Positions 13,323-23,700 of a stretch of DNA of 64,000 nt are shown one piece after another. This DNA is from Lineus longissimus (Eukaryota; Nemertea; Pilidiophora; Heteronemertea; Lineidae): positions 19,855,501 to 19,919,500 of the forward strand of contig NC_088308.1 of NCBI RefSeq assembly GCF_910592395.1. Direction: 5' to 3'. The position numbers and the translations under genes are program-made. How positions within the stretch are numbered: the first letter of the stretch is position 1; every line of letters starts with the position of its first letter. A model generated the notes under the pieces. That model was not told the DNA's origin. It did no database searches and worked only from the letters and a program-made list of their open reading frames with translations.

Positions 13323-16300
13323 CTAATCATCGTCATTGAACACTTTCTTCTTTCCTGCAAAGTCTTGGATGGCGCCCTTGTGAGCTGCACTGGCACCACC
13401 ACCACGACCTCCCCGACCCCCTCGTCCACCACCTCCTCTCCTGTCAAATCCTCCACGTCCCCGACCTCGATCACCAAATCCACCTCGTCCTCCACGGCCA
13501 CCTCCGAATCCACCTTAAAAACAAATGTGAAAATTGGGTTTAAACACTTTCAGTAGTGGCTGAAATGCGTTCTCCAGCCAAATTCAAACATATCAGCAGA
13601 AGAAAATCCCAAGTTCCAAATTGTTATGCAGTATTCAAATAAAAGATCACAACCAAATGATATAACTAGAAAATAGAATTCTATACTATATATTATCACC
13701 AAGAATCTCTCGGGTCTGAACTATTCTTACCTCCTCGCCCACCACCAGGAGAGCTACCGAAGTCATTTGCATAACCGATGTGCACACTTCTGCCATCAAT
13801 ATCAGAGTTGTTCATGGACTTATGGGCTTCTGTTGCTTCAGCAGGCGATGGAAAACTGATGAACGCCATTCCTCTCGATCGGCCAGTGTCCCTATCTGTC
13901 AGAAGTTTACATCTTGTTGTGTTAGTGAAATAAGAACCGAGGCCATTTTCTGTTGTGTCATAGCTGAGGTTCTTGACGATGATCGTGCTAGTCTCGCCCG
14001 CAGCAGCTGAAAGTGTACGAGTATAACCAATAAGAAAATGCCCTGCACATAACTTCAGTGGATTACAGAGATGTACTGGTTTTTAATCTAGTTGACATCA
14101 TCTCTTTTTTGCAGTGTTATTGAATTGCTCAGACAAGATTAGCGTTGGAACAAGTTTTCTTCATCGCTCACAGAGCTCAAAGCGAGCTGGGTCTGTTGTC
14201 ATCACAGCAACTCAATATACTCAATCAGCCATCTGGCTGTCAAAACTTACGTTCTTGACGATCTCCAAATGACCTTCTCTCCCCACCACCACCACCTCGG
14301 CCGAAACCACCTCCTCGTCCAAAACCGCCTCCTCGACCGAAGCCGCCTCCTCGCCCACCTCTTGGGGTTGAGGGCTTTGGCGTGGCAACATCCAAGAACA
14401 GACTCTCCCCACTCAATTCAACACCTTGCTTGCTCTTGATGTATTTGTCAACAGCTTTAGGATCATCAAATTGAATGTATGCAAACCTGTGATAAGAAAA
14501 TCTGCTGTTATTATTCTGAAACAGTGCAAAACTGACAAACAATTTCACGCAAAAGACACAAACCTGTGTTGATAAAATTAATTCGTGTACACTAAAAAAA
14601 CTTCTTATTCACTGAAAACTTAAATATTTGAGATTTACAATGGGCAGCATTTCCGTAAGAACTGTTCTCTTACCCTTTTGGTACACCATCTCGTTTTGGT
14701 ATGAAGATATCGTTAGAACCAGGGAAGATTTCATCGAGCATAGTTTCTGTAACATCCTCACCGATGTTTTTGATGTACAGCTTCTTAGGCTGACCGTCTC
14801 CATCTCCACCTCCACCTACACCTTAAACAAGAACGAATCGGAATTGAAGCATTATCATTTGTGCCAATTTTTTTAACATGAATTCGATGACTTGCATAAT
14901 GCATGATGGTGCAAGGAAAAACCAAGTTTAATAGTCTAAGGTGGGTCCACTGCTAAATAGTCAAAAGGGACAGAAACCAAATTAAGTAACCTTGAGGGCC
15001 AGTTCTCAGTCAAATGCCTCGTTTGTCCTCATTATTCCGTCTATTTGACAGTAGGACTCGTCATCGCTCATCACTGAACCAAGCCGAGTTCAAGGTCATA
15101 TCATAGCCATCAGGCCGACTTGTTAAGTCAGAAGAAATGTAGAGCCAAAGAAGCCACACACCACAACTGCAGATGTCCAACTACTTCAAGCAACAGGTTG
15201 GATGGCCATGCTCACCAAGGAGTCAACCAGGCCAGGCCAAGCAGACCCCCCCCAAATTGCTTTTACCAACATTGTCAGACAACATCAGAGACCCACATTG
15301 ATTTATATTGCAAAGCAAATTGCCTGTGATAAATGAAGGAAATAATTATGCTTTTTTTACCTGCACTTGGAGTTCTTGGCGTACCAGGGGCCCTGGATTC
15401 TTCGATTTTGAGGGCATCACCCTTAAGTTCCTGTCCATTGAGTGCCAGGGCTTTTGGAAGGTCAGAGGCATTTGCAAGGTCAACATGGCCAAACCTGGAA
15501 GGATATGGTTGTATTTTAAAGTTACCAGCTCTCAGTTGGCCTTGCATCATCTGTTTATTTATACAGTACGACTTGTCAATGCTCATCACTGCACTGAATG
15601 CCAAAATACTAGTGTCACCTTGCCAAGTTGACAGCCGCAAGTGACCTTTGGTTTACCGCAGCACATAAACTTATCATCTCCACAATGACAGCAGAACCAG
15701 AGATTAGCGTGAATAATCTGTAGCGTTAAGTGCTTACCTTTTGCCTTCCAATCGTCTCACTGCTGCGACTGCGATGTCGTTCTTCTTGAAGAATTTCAGG
15801 AGATGTTTTTCTTCAACTTCAGCTTTCACGTTTCCAACATATAAGGTGACTTTCTGGGCTGAAAAAGATCGGGAAAAAATTAGTCGCATTCTTGGTTAAG
15901 AAAAAGAGAGACAGTGCAGAGAAATAGGTAGCCAGATCTGCCGAATTCACATCTTGTAGCTATTGGCATAACTAATCGGGTGTCCCAGAAACCTTTTCAA
16001 AGTGGTGGAATAGTATCTCAAGAGCAGCAGCTGAAAATTTGTTATCGTACAAAGTCAAGTTAGGAAAGAAAGTTAGCATTATATCTCCTCCAGTCAAGGT
16101 TAGGCTTAATCTAAAACAGAAGATGCCATCTTTCCTTAGTTGGAGTTCGCCACTTGATTATCCTGTTGCCAAATGATATTGTTCTAAGCCAATGCATTTA
16201 TAGTACAAGTACCTTCAACCTGTTCTTTTTTATTATCCTTTGATTTCGCAAGTTTTTCAGATTTTTTAGCCTTTTTGGGCACAACTGTTTCTCCTTCTTC

Positions 16301-19300
16301 GGACTCGGATTCCTCTTCACTCTCCTCGTCAGAGTCTTCTTCATCTGTGGAATGGCAACAGGAAGTCACAATCAACTTCTCAATTAATCACTCGCCAAGA
16401 TAGGGAATGATCATTCTCATTTTAACAAGCAGATGCACTTATCATGGATATCATGAACAGACCATCAACACGTGTTGTTATTATGTAGTGGCCCACGATG
16501 AAGGGCAGAACACAAGATATTCATATATTCCTCCACCAATCTTTCAACACAGACACACAGCAAGTATTGCCCTTATTGACACAATTGCCGGGCAAGAAAG
16601 CGTTTTACCTTCCGATGATTCTGTCCCCTCCTTTTCCTCAGAGCTCTCCTCCTCGCTATCTTCTTCATCATCGTCATCTGAAATGGATTTAAAGTAGACT
16701 TATTGCAGAGAAGAATCTGGAAACATTATCATGGTAGGTCGCAGTCGTACACCTATTCCTCAGGAAAGGAAGTTCCATTATTGCTTTAATCCAGTTCTTA
16801 TCACCGACAGGATGCTTTCTGACCCTGGAGTTTCTTGTAGTCAGAGAATGACATGCAAACGAGTTTTGAACCAAATCAACTGTACTGGGGTGGAATTGCT
16901 CAGACAAGATTAGCGTTGGAACAAGTTTTCTTCACCGCTCACAGAGCTCAAAGCGAGCTGGGTCTGTTGTCATCATAGCAATCGGTACTAGTTACTTAAA
17001 AACGTTAACAAGTCTTCTACAAATAATGCAACTAGAAGGGAAGTGCAGACAGGACACATACCATCATCATCATCATCAGAATCAGCCTTTTTTGCTTTCT
17101 TTCCATTAACGGGAGCCTCTTCAGAATCAGAATCTGCGATATAAAAACATATTTTCTATCAATTTCACTTAGCATTCAACAACCTACATAAAATTATTTT
17201 TAAACATCTGGTAAATTATTTAATCCAATTGAAATTGCTCAGACAAGATTAGCGTTGGAACAAGTTTTCTTCATCGCTCACAGAGCTCAAAGCGAGCTGG
17301 GTCTGTTGTCATCATAGCAAGTCAAGGATTTGTTATTGGAAATAAAAATTGACAACTGAAAGTACCAAATCACCTCTCAGCCACAACTAATTCTAGACAA
17401 AATCACAAGATTTGGGAGTAAAAGTGACGAGCTCACCTTCTTCTGAATCATCATCGTCATCATCACTGTCTGCTGCTGGTGGTGTTTCTGTCTTTGCCTT
17501 TTTTGCTTTAGGAGCTGCAGCTTTGGCTGCGGCTTTACGCTTCATGGCAGGTTTTTCTTCCTCCTCGCTTGACTCATCTTCAGACTCGTCGTCTTCATCA
17601 TCATCATCACTTTCTTCGGCTGCTGGTGGTGCGGCCTTCTTTGGTTGTGCAGCGGCTTTACCTTTTTTGGCAGGTTTTACTTCTTCTTCTTCTTCTTCAC
17701 TCTCATCATCTTCATCAGACTCGTCATCACTGTCTTCTGGTGGTGGTGGTGCCACCTCCTTCTTGGCTTTCTTTGATTTAGGAGTGGGGGCCTTGGCTTC
17801 AGCTTTGCGTTTTTTGGCAGGTTTTTCATCCTCACTAGATTCATCCTCTGCAATTGTGAACAGTTACACATTTAAAAACGAATTTGACAATTAGTTTAGG
17901 CTAATCAGCAAGTAGGAAGACTACATATTTCTTACAGATCCTTGTCTGTTGAAGTTGAATAGTTAAGTTGTACTGCCAAAACCCCAGTTCCACTGAATGA
18001 AATCCTGCCAAGCGGAAGTACTACATACCATCACTGTCTACTTCCATCTTTGCTGGTTTCTTGACAGCCTTTACTGGTTGAGCTGGGGCCATTTCCTCAT
18101 CAGAGTCATCGCTGTCTTCTTCAGACGATTCCTCTTCGACAACTTTCTTTGGTGGGGCCTTCTTGGATTTCTTGGCAGGCTCAGCCTTAGTTTTCTGAAA
18201 TACAATTGATACGATAATGAACAGTCAAAGAAAGAATGGGTGGTCTGGTCTGGAAATTCAGGAGAACCTCCCTGTGAAGGAAACCTTTGGGACAAATGCT
18301 GTCCTTAATGAGGTGTCCTGATTAGACCAGTATGGCTGTCCCCAATAAAGAAAGATGTCCTTCTAAGGGAGGTTCCACCAGGGTTTTTGAATCATATTCA
18401 TAATTCATTTAGACACTAGGGTTTCATATCAAATCAAGAATTTGAACTTCAGATTTAGAGAAGACTTCTAGATTTAGAATGAACCAAATGAAATAGGGAT
18501 TCTTTCAACAGACTATTCCAGAGTAGCTAATCGTAATGGAGATCCACAGCCTGCGAGTCCTGAAAATGGGGTTAGGATTCTGTTGAACAAGTGACATACA
18601 TTTCATTAATACAATATGAAATCAACCAAAAGGATGCATTAAGTATTTATTGAAAGCGATTGTGCCAAAACATCTATAATTCAAAGAGTATTTAAACAGA
18701 CACACTGTTACAACATTGTGTTTAATGTGACAGAAACAGGCACTTATCAATAGATAACAGATCGAAGACCTTTTAATACTCTCATAATAAATTTCAGCAA
18801 AAATGAATCCTTTTGACTTGGTGGACAAGGGCAGCACAGTGAAATCAAGCACAGCATTTGCATAGCCTTAAATTTTGTCGACCAATCAAATAGCAGAAGG
18901 ATCGGATAAATAGCATATGTGTACATCCTCTGTCTGCTTTTAGTTCATCTACTCTAGTAACATGGAGTTTCTGCATCCCTCTCAAATTCTGATTTACGAA
19001 CACAAATTGCCAAATATTTTAAATTTGCTATCACCACAAGAACATGTAGTTTGTCAACAATACACGGAAAATAGCACTTTTTACTGCGACATCTGATGAT
19101 TTCACAAATATTGTGTTTATTTCTGCCAATGCTAGCCCTGTCCACTACAGTTAGATACTAAACACACCACAACATCCTGGTTTGGCTACATACCTGGCAG
19201 GAACAAGGCTTCGGGAATCAGAAGTGACCGTCGAGTACCATCACAACCAGTCCTTCAACCTTGACGCCAAGGTTCACCCTGCCACCTCGTGGCAATTACC

Positions 19301-20353
19301 TCGATCCTTACGAGTAGGATCGCCACTGAATTATGGAGCGACATCTACCTATTGATATTCTCTTGACGTCAAGAGAACCCATTATATAGCCAATCACACC
19401 TTCCCTTCAGCCACCGACCTTCCCCTGACGCCAAGGGATACAAAGACCTGCAGACATGGGCACGCACCCAGTCTCTCCATTGCCATCCTATTTCATGGTG
19501 AAGGGCTTAACTTTCCTTTGTTGCCAAAGGAAAACACCTGAACTGCCCTCTTTCCTTTTTTACCAAAGGAATTCACCTGGACCGCCCTATATCCTTTGTC
19601 GCCAAAGGATAACACCAGAACCACACTCTTTCCTTTGACGCCAAAGGAATTTGTTCGACCGCCCTATTTCCTTTGTCGCCAAAGGATAAAACACCTATTA
19701 CACCCTTGTCGCCAAGGGGCATATATCTATGAAAGATCGCCTTTCATAACCAACAATAATTGTCCACTTACAAACCTGAAATAAGATGAAGAATTTGAGA
19801 AATGCAAGGAAACGTAAATTTGTAATTTTCGCATGCATATTTCATTCTAATTTTCGTTCCCGAGTTCCGTTATGTTTCGAAAACCTGATATAGCCTCGTA
19901 TGTTGAGGAAACCCGAAACTTTGACCCCAATGCTGCGTATTATCAAACCTTTTCGTTCATACAGATTTTCCCAAACTGAATTAGGCTTCGTGGTTCAGAA
20001 TTGGACCTATGTACTGTCTATGTAGTCATTCTGATTGTTTGGGAGAATCAAAATTGGCTCCAACAAAATAAGTCCTACACCCATTCATCATTTTAGCAAG
20101 GTCCACCTAGATTCGAAGAAGCCATCACCACGTGTTGCTATAGTGCAATACTATATACACTGAGGTTGTACATAATGTATGGGCAATACACATGCGCAGC
20201 ATGGGCCAGCAAAGAGCATGACCAAGGTTAATTTCTTGGATGTGAAAACAGTCAAAAATCGAAAGAGCTGGACAAAATATCAATATACAAATGTGGCAAA
20301 TGTATGTTTGGTTTCTATATTACCTTTGATTGCTTAGCTTTTACAACTGGCAT
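13323..20353 (-). CDS. NCL-like: Nucleolin-like protein, 12 coding exons, 661 aa
   Basis: Coding exons in transcript order are 20324-20353, 18029-18194, 17437-17847, 17062-17133, 16609-16677, 16213-16344, 15738-15858, 15361-15494, 14674-14821, 14251-14486, 13731-14006 and 13323-13513. All junctions are GT-AG and phase-consistent and sum to 662 codons with the stop. Residues 1-293 alternate Lys/Ala/Pro-rich basic segments with Asp/Glu/Ser acidic tracts, as in nucleolin. RRM1 is about 296-366 (VTLYVGNV). RRM2 is about 388-455 (LYIKNI, KGFAYIQF). RRM3 is about 511-585 (IIVKNL, RGMAFISF). A GGFGRGG block sits at about 471-495, between RRM2 and RRM3, and a second Gly/Arg tail covers about 590-640 before a terminal FNDDD. 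The family binds pre-rRNA and nucleosomal rDNA in the nucleolus and supports Pol I transcription and ribosome assembly. The internal RGG block is unusual, because vertebrate nucleolin has only the C-terminal one. The start encodes MPVVKAKQSK. Introns host snoRNAs, as in vertebrate nucleolin. Confidence 0.9.
14125..14210 (-). ncRNA. SNORD29-like: Box C/D snoRNA, U29/snR71-like, copy A
   Basis: This 86-base element lies in the 14007-14250 intron of the nucleolin-like gene, in sense orientation. In transcript direction it begins TTGCT, followed by box C GTGATGA. It ends with box D CTGA then GCAA, so the termini form a short stem. A C'-like GCGATGA is central. Upstream of a D'-like TTGA is the guide AGACCCAGCTCGCT. 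From memory of 28S rRNA, it pairs with GUGAGCUGGGUUU over 13 bases with two G-U pairs. The fifth base above D' faces the A methylated by yeast snR71 and animal U29. Copies B-E share the same sequence. The family match is inferred from guide pairing, not from a database hit. Confidence 0.85.
15002..15079 (-). ncRNA. Candidate box C/D snoRNA in nucleolin-like intron
   Basis: In transcript direction, the 14822-15360 intron holds GTTCA, box C GTGATGA, a D'-like CTGT, a C'-like TAATGAG, box D CTGA and then GAAC. GTTC and GAAC form a 4-bp terminal stem, and total length is about 78. A related arrangement occurs in the next intron at 15528-15594. I could not match either guide confidently to rRNA, so the target is unassigned. 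Confidence 0.5.
15528..15594 (-). ncRNA. Candidate box C/D snoRNA, paralogue of the 15002 element
   Basis: The 15495-15737 intron contains, in sense orientation, box C GTGATGA, a D'-like CTGT preceded by GACAAGTCGTA, a C'-like GATGATG and box D CTGA. The segment next to D' resembles the 15002-15079 element (GACGAGTCCTA), suggesting duplication between adjacent introns. Terminal pairing is weak, so this call is less certain than its neighbour. Confidence 0.38.
16896..16981 (-). ncRNA. SNORD29-like: Box C/D snoRNA, U29/snR71-like, copy B
   Basis: This 86-base copy lies in the 16678-17061 intron of the nucleolin-like gene, in sense orientation. It has box C ATGATGA, box D CTGA, terminal TTGCT/AGCAA pairing and the same guide as copy A. 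The C' region reads GCGGTGAA instead of GCGATGAA, a single change that weakens C' but leaves the D' guide intact. Confidence 0.85.
17235..17320 (-). ncRNA. SNORD29-like: Box C/D snoRNA, U29/snR71-like, copy C
   Basis: This 86-base copy lies in the 17134-17436 intron of the nucleolin-like gene, in sense orientation. It has box C ATGATGA, C' GCGATGA, box D CTGA and terminal TTGCT/AGCAA pairing. The D' guide is unchanged. It sits about 100 bases from the downstream exon and about 85 from the upstream one, typical of an intron-processed C/D snoRNA. Confidence 0.87.
19257..19747 (-). repeat. Array of about 12 short hairpins with conserved tetraloop
   Basis: Intron 1 of the nucleolin-like gene contains palindromes at about 19257-19274, 19281-19293, 19302-19322, 19358-19377, 19421-19437, 19512-19533, 19552-19571, 19590-19611, 19629-19649, 19668-19687, 19703-19718 and 19729-19747. 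Five consecutive ones have centres 39 bases apart. On the plus strand the core is TTGTCGCCAA or TTGACGCCAA. The arms differ (AACC/GGTT, TTCTC/GAGAA, TATCC/GGATA, TTTCC/GGAAA, ATGAAAG/CTTTCAT) yet stay complementary. In host-transcript sense the loops read GCGA, GCAA or GCGU, several of which are GNRA tetraloops. The origin is unknown. Confidence 0.75.
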
Positions 20354-20752
20354 GATTATTTCGTGGTGAATTCGGGGCGAATTGAAAAACACTTCACACC
20401 AGACCGAGAGAAGTTTTGGAAAGGACAGCACGTGGTGGAATGCTTTTGCGCATCGACAAGCGCACATTACTTACGCCTCGATTCTGAATCACCAATTACA
20501 ATTATCTTTGCAAACCGTTATTTCAATAGTAACAGCTTTAGAGTCGAAGTTATAGTTATGTATGTCTCAAGTGAGTAATACCTGAGTTTATTAAGTTTGC
20601 ATATCTTGTTATGAATATAAGACTAAACAGTTTTTATCCGAATCTCTGGCTATATTTCAAAAGCCAAGTGGATACCACGTGGTTTTGTGATCAAGTAATC
20701 TTCATAAACTAATAATTTTCTGAATTCTTCAATCTATAAACCCCAACTCCCA
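20354..20752. promoter_or_regulatory. Divergent promoter region shared by two nucleolar RRM genes
   Basis: The 399 bases between the two divergent start codons must hold the 5' UTRs and probably a bidirectional promoter. Two CACGTG E-boxes are visible, at 20429-20434 (GCACGTGG) and 20676-20681 (CCACGTGG). E-boxes of this type are bound by Myc/Max family factors, and nucleolin is an established Myc target in vertebrates. No clear TATA box stands out. Start sites cannot be placed from sequence alone. Confidence 0.6.
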
Positions 20753-23700
20753 ATGCTTTCAAAAAGCAAGAAATTGTCCAAGGTAAAGCCTTTTTGTTTT
20801 TTTTAAATTTGTTGGTCCTCAGTAATAGCAGATTGACCTTGAAATTGTGTCTCTTGCGCCCGTTTTTTCTGTCTATCAAAATGTTTTTTGGATTTTGTAG
20901 TGCATTTTACAGGCATTTACACGCATAGCTGTAACAGTGTGTCCCAAAAAAAACCTCCACATCATAAATAATGTTTCTGAGGTCATCTGGAAATGTAAGC
21001 ACATCCATCCAATAATTATTCCATTTTCATGAACATAAACCAAAATGGGATTTACATCCCTGTAACCAGTGTACCCGTCTTTTCTGTCCAGTATTCAGTC
21101 TCAATCTATCGTTTTGTCTTTTCACTATTTCAGACTCCCCAGCCTGCGAAGGTGAGGGGTAGCACTTTAAAAGCACCAAAGTCGGCACCACAGCTGCGGA
21201 AGAAGCCAGTGGAGGAACCTAAAGATGAGGATGATATCAAGGTGACTTTAAAAACGATATTATCCCAACCATCTGATTGTGACTTTGTCTTCATAAGGAA
21301 CTAACTTCATAGTGGACTTGACTGTGTGTCTAGATCAATTTGGGATGCATAAAATTATCATGATTCATGAAACAAGCAAGAATCTCTCAATTCAACTCAT
21401 TACTAACTCATCTGGTTTGATTTGGCAAAGTGTAATGTTCAGAGCATGTGGATAGCTTTATGAATTCATATAGATAAATCAATATTTTCCAGGCATTGAT
21501 GAAAAATCTTAAGTACAAAGGAAAGAAGGACACAGAAAAATTGTTAGCTATGATGGCAAAGGTATGTTTGACATTTGGTTATGAAGCAGAATAGGCAGTT
21601 GACTTCCTTCTGATTTCTTGAACTATTGCCTAGTTGTAGTACATTGTAGTTCAGTGGAAAGTTGTCCTTCCAATAGATTTGAACTTTTCCCTGGCAAATC
21701 TCAAGTACTGCACAATAGGAAACATGGACGGATACACATGTCCATCCAGGTATGAAAACGGCCTTCTGATCACTAGTTTGATGCTTTTCCACTGTGCAAT
21801 TGCTCTCTCCAAAGATGATGCTGATGTGAATTGTTTTCTTTTCTATATATTCTAGGGAGGATCAGAAGAATCTGAGGACGATGAAGATTTAATGGCTGCT
21901 GATGACGACGATGATGATTCTGCTGACAGTGATATTGATGAGGAGGAGGATGATGATGAGGATGATGACGACGACGACGACGATGATGATGATGAAGATG
22001 ATGAGGATGAGGATGAGGATGAGGATGAGGATGAAGAAGGGGGAAGTGATCTCGAAGAAGAAATTGTAGCAGGTTTGTTTTTACAGCACTTTTCTCCCGT
22101 TATAACATGAAATGATGTAAGGTTGTCCATTTATAACCCCGACACAATTAGAGCCTTTGTGTGCATTATTAATGTGTATGTCCAGTCGGTTTTTTTCTCC
22201 ACTGTAGGGGCTATGGTTGTTCAACTTTACCTTACCTATCAAGTACAAAATGGACTGGGATGATAAGTTTGCCAAAAAAGTAGTCATGATGAATGCAATC
22301 TCATGTGAACTGATGGAACTGTCGGTTATATGAATGCTCTTGCGTTGTTGTATCCTTCACAATTGCTGTCTGATGAAGCAAATCTGTCAATGATCCTTTA
22401 TTGCCTATTTTTCAGCCACAAAGAACCAGTTGCAAAAGAAGACCAAAAAAGGTGCAGCATCTAGTAGTAGTAATGCAGAAGTTATTAAAGCTAGAAAGGA
22501 CTCCAAAAATAGTGCAAATAAGAAGGGGAACAGAGGTATTGATATTTCTGGTATGTAAAGTCTCTTTATGTAAACACATTTATTTCGTGGTGTTCAGAAA
22601 TTGCACCTCTTGCATACTTTTAATTTAGTATCTTGACAACCCTGAAGCAGAAGTGATGTAAGCAGATCATCGTCGTTGTCCTGGTTTTAGATCCCAAGAT
22701 ATGATTTTGTGTTATCATTCAGCCGTATTATTCTGAGGTGTACATACTTTTTACAGCTTCCATCGAAAAAGAACTTTCGGCGGATTCCAAGAGAAGAGGT
22801 AGGCTTCAATTCACATTCAAGTCTCTGTAATGATGACTCGACAGATGTCTGTTTGAGCTATACAACTCGCTGAGACCACCCCAAATGATTAAGCCTCCAG
22901 TTACAATCATTTAGCATAGTTTGACTGACAGAGAGCTCTTGGAGATATTTGATAACTACATGTACGTATATTCATGTTATCTTTCAGATGAACGAGACCG
23001 ACGTACGTTGTTCATAAAACATTTACGGGAGGCCGTAACAGAAGAATCTCTTAAAATGTTATCTCCAGATGTTGAAGAAGTACGGTTAAATACAAAAATG
23101 CGACGGGGTGCAATGGAGCATAGAGGGTGAGGCATTTCCACGATCAACTTGAGGAGGTTTCCTGTTAGCAGCTTATTGCTGTTTCAAAGTTTGCACTAAA
23201 TTTGAACCTTCTGTATCTAACTATGATACTTTAGGCCAAGCATTAGTGCTACAGTAACGTCAGTAAGTCAAGGATGATTATCATATGTCGTAATAATCCT
23301 GCTTATACTCGACCACATTTTCAGGAACATAGCTGTCATCTGTTTGACTCTCCCCTCTCCATCCCTTGTTTGCACTAAATTTGAACCTTCTGTACCTAAA
23401 TATGATACTTTAGGCCAAGCATTAATGCTACAGTAACGTCAGTAAGTCAAGGATGATTATCATATGTCGTAATAATCCTGCTTATACTCGACCACATTTT
23501 CAGGAAATAGCTGTCATCTGTTTGACTCGCCCCTCTCCATCCCTTGTTTGCACTAAATTTGAACCTTCTGTATCTAACTCTGGTACTTCAGGCCAAGCAT
23601 TAGTGCTAAAGTAATGTCAGTAAGTCAAGGAGTAAATGATACATCCTTTATATTCCTGCTTATACTTGACTACATCTTAAGCAAAGTTCTTGTCATGTCG

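Noticed and set aside
13208-13556. Frames of 101 and 113 codons overlapping the last nucleolin-like exon
   Set aside because: They are off-frame and antisense readings of the Gly/Arg-rich coding exon 13323-13513.
17412-17894. 160-codon Ser-rich plus-strand frame
   Set aside because: It is the antisense of the Asp/Glu-rich nucleolin-like exon at 17437-17847, whose sense frame has matching splice sites and family structure.
19257-19747. CRISPR-like array
   Set aside because: The regular spacing is of palindromes with varying arms, not identical direct repeats with unique spacers, and the context is an animal intron.
21852-22130. Minus-strand poly-Ser frame
   Set aside because: It is the antisense of the Asp/Glu tract of the two-RRM gene (exon 21856-22072).
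22284-22374. Possible C/D snoRNA (ATGATGA ... CTGA ... CTGA) in intron 4 of the two-RRM gene
   Set aside because: No terminal stem and no convincing C' box or guide; box words alone occur often by chance.
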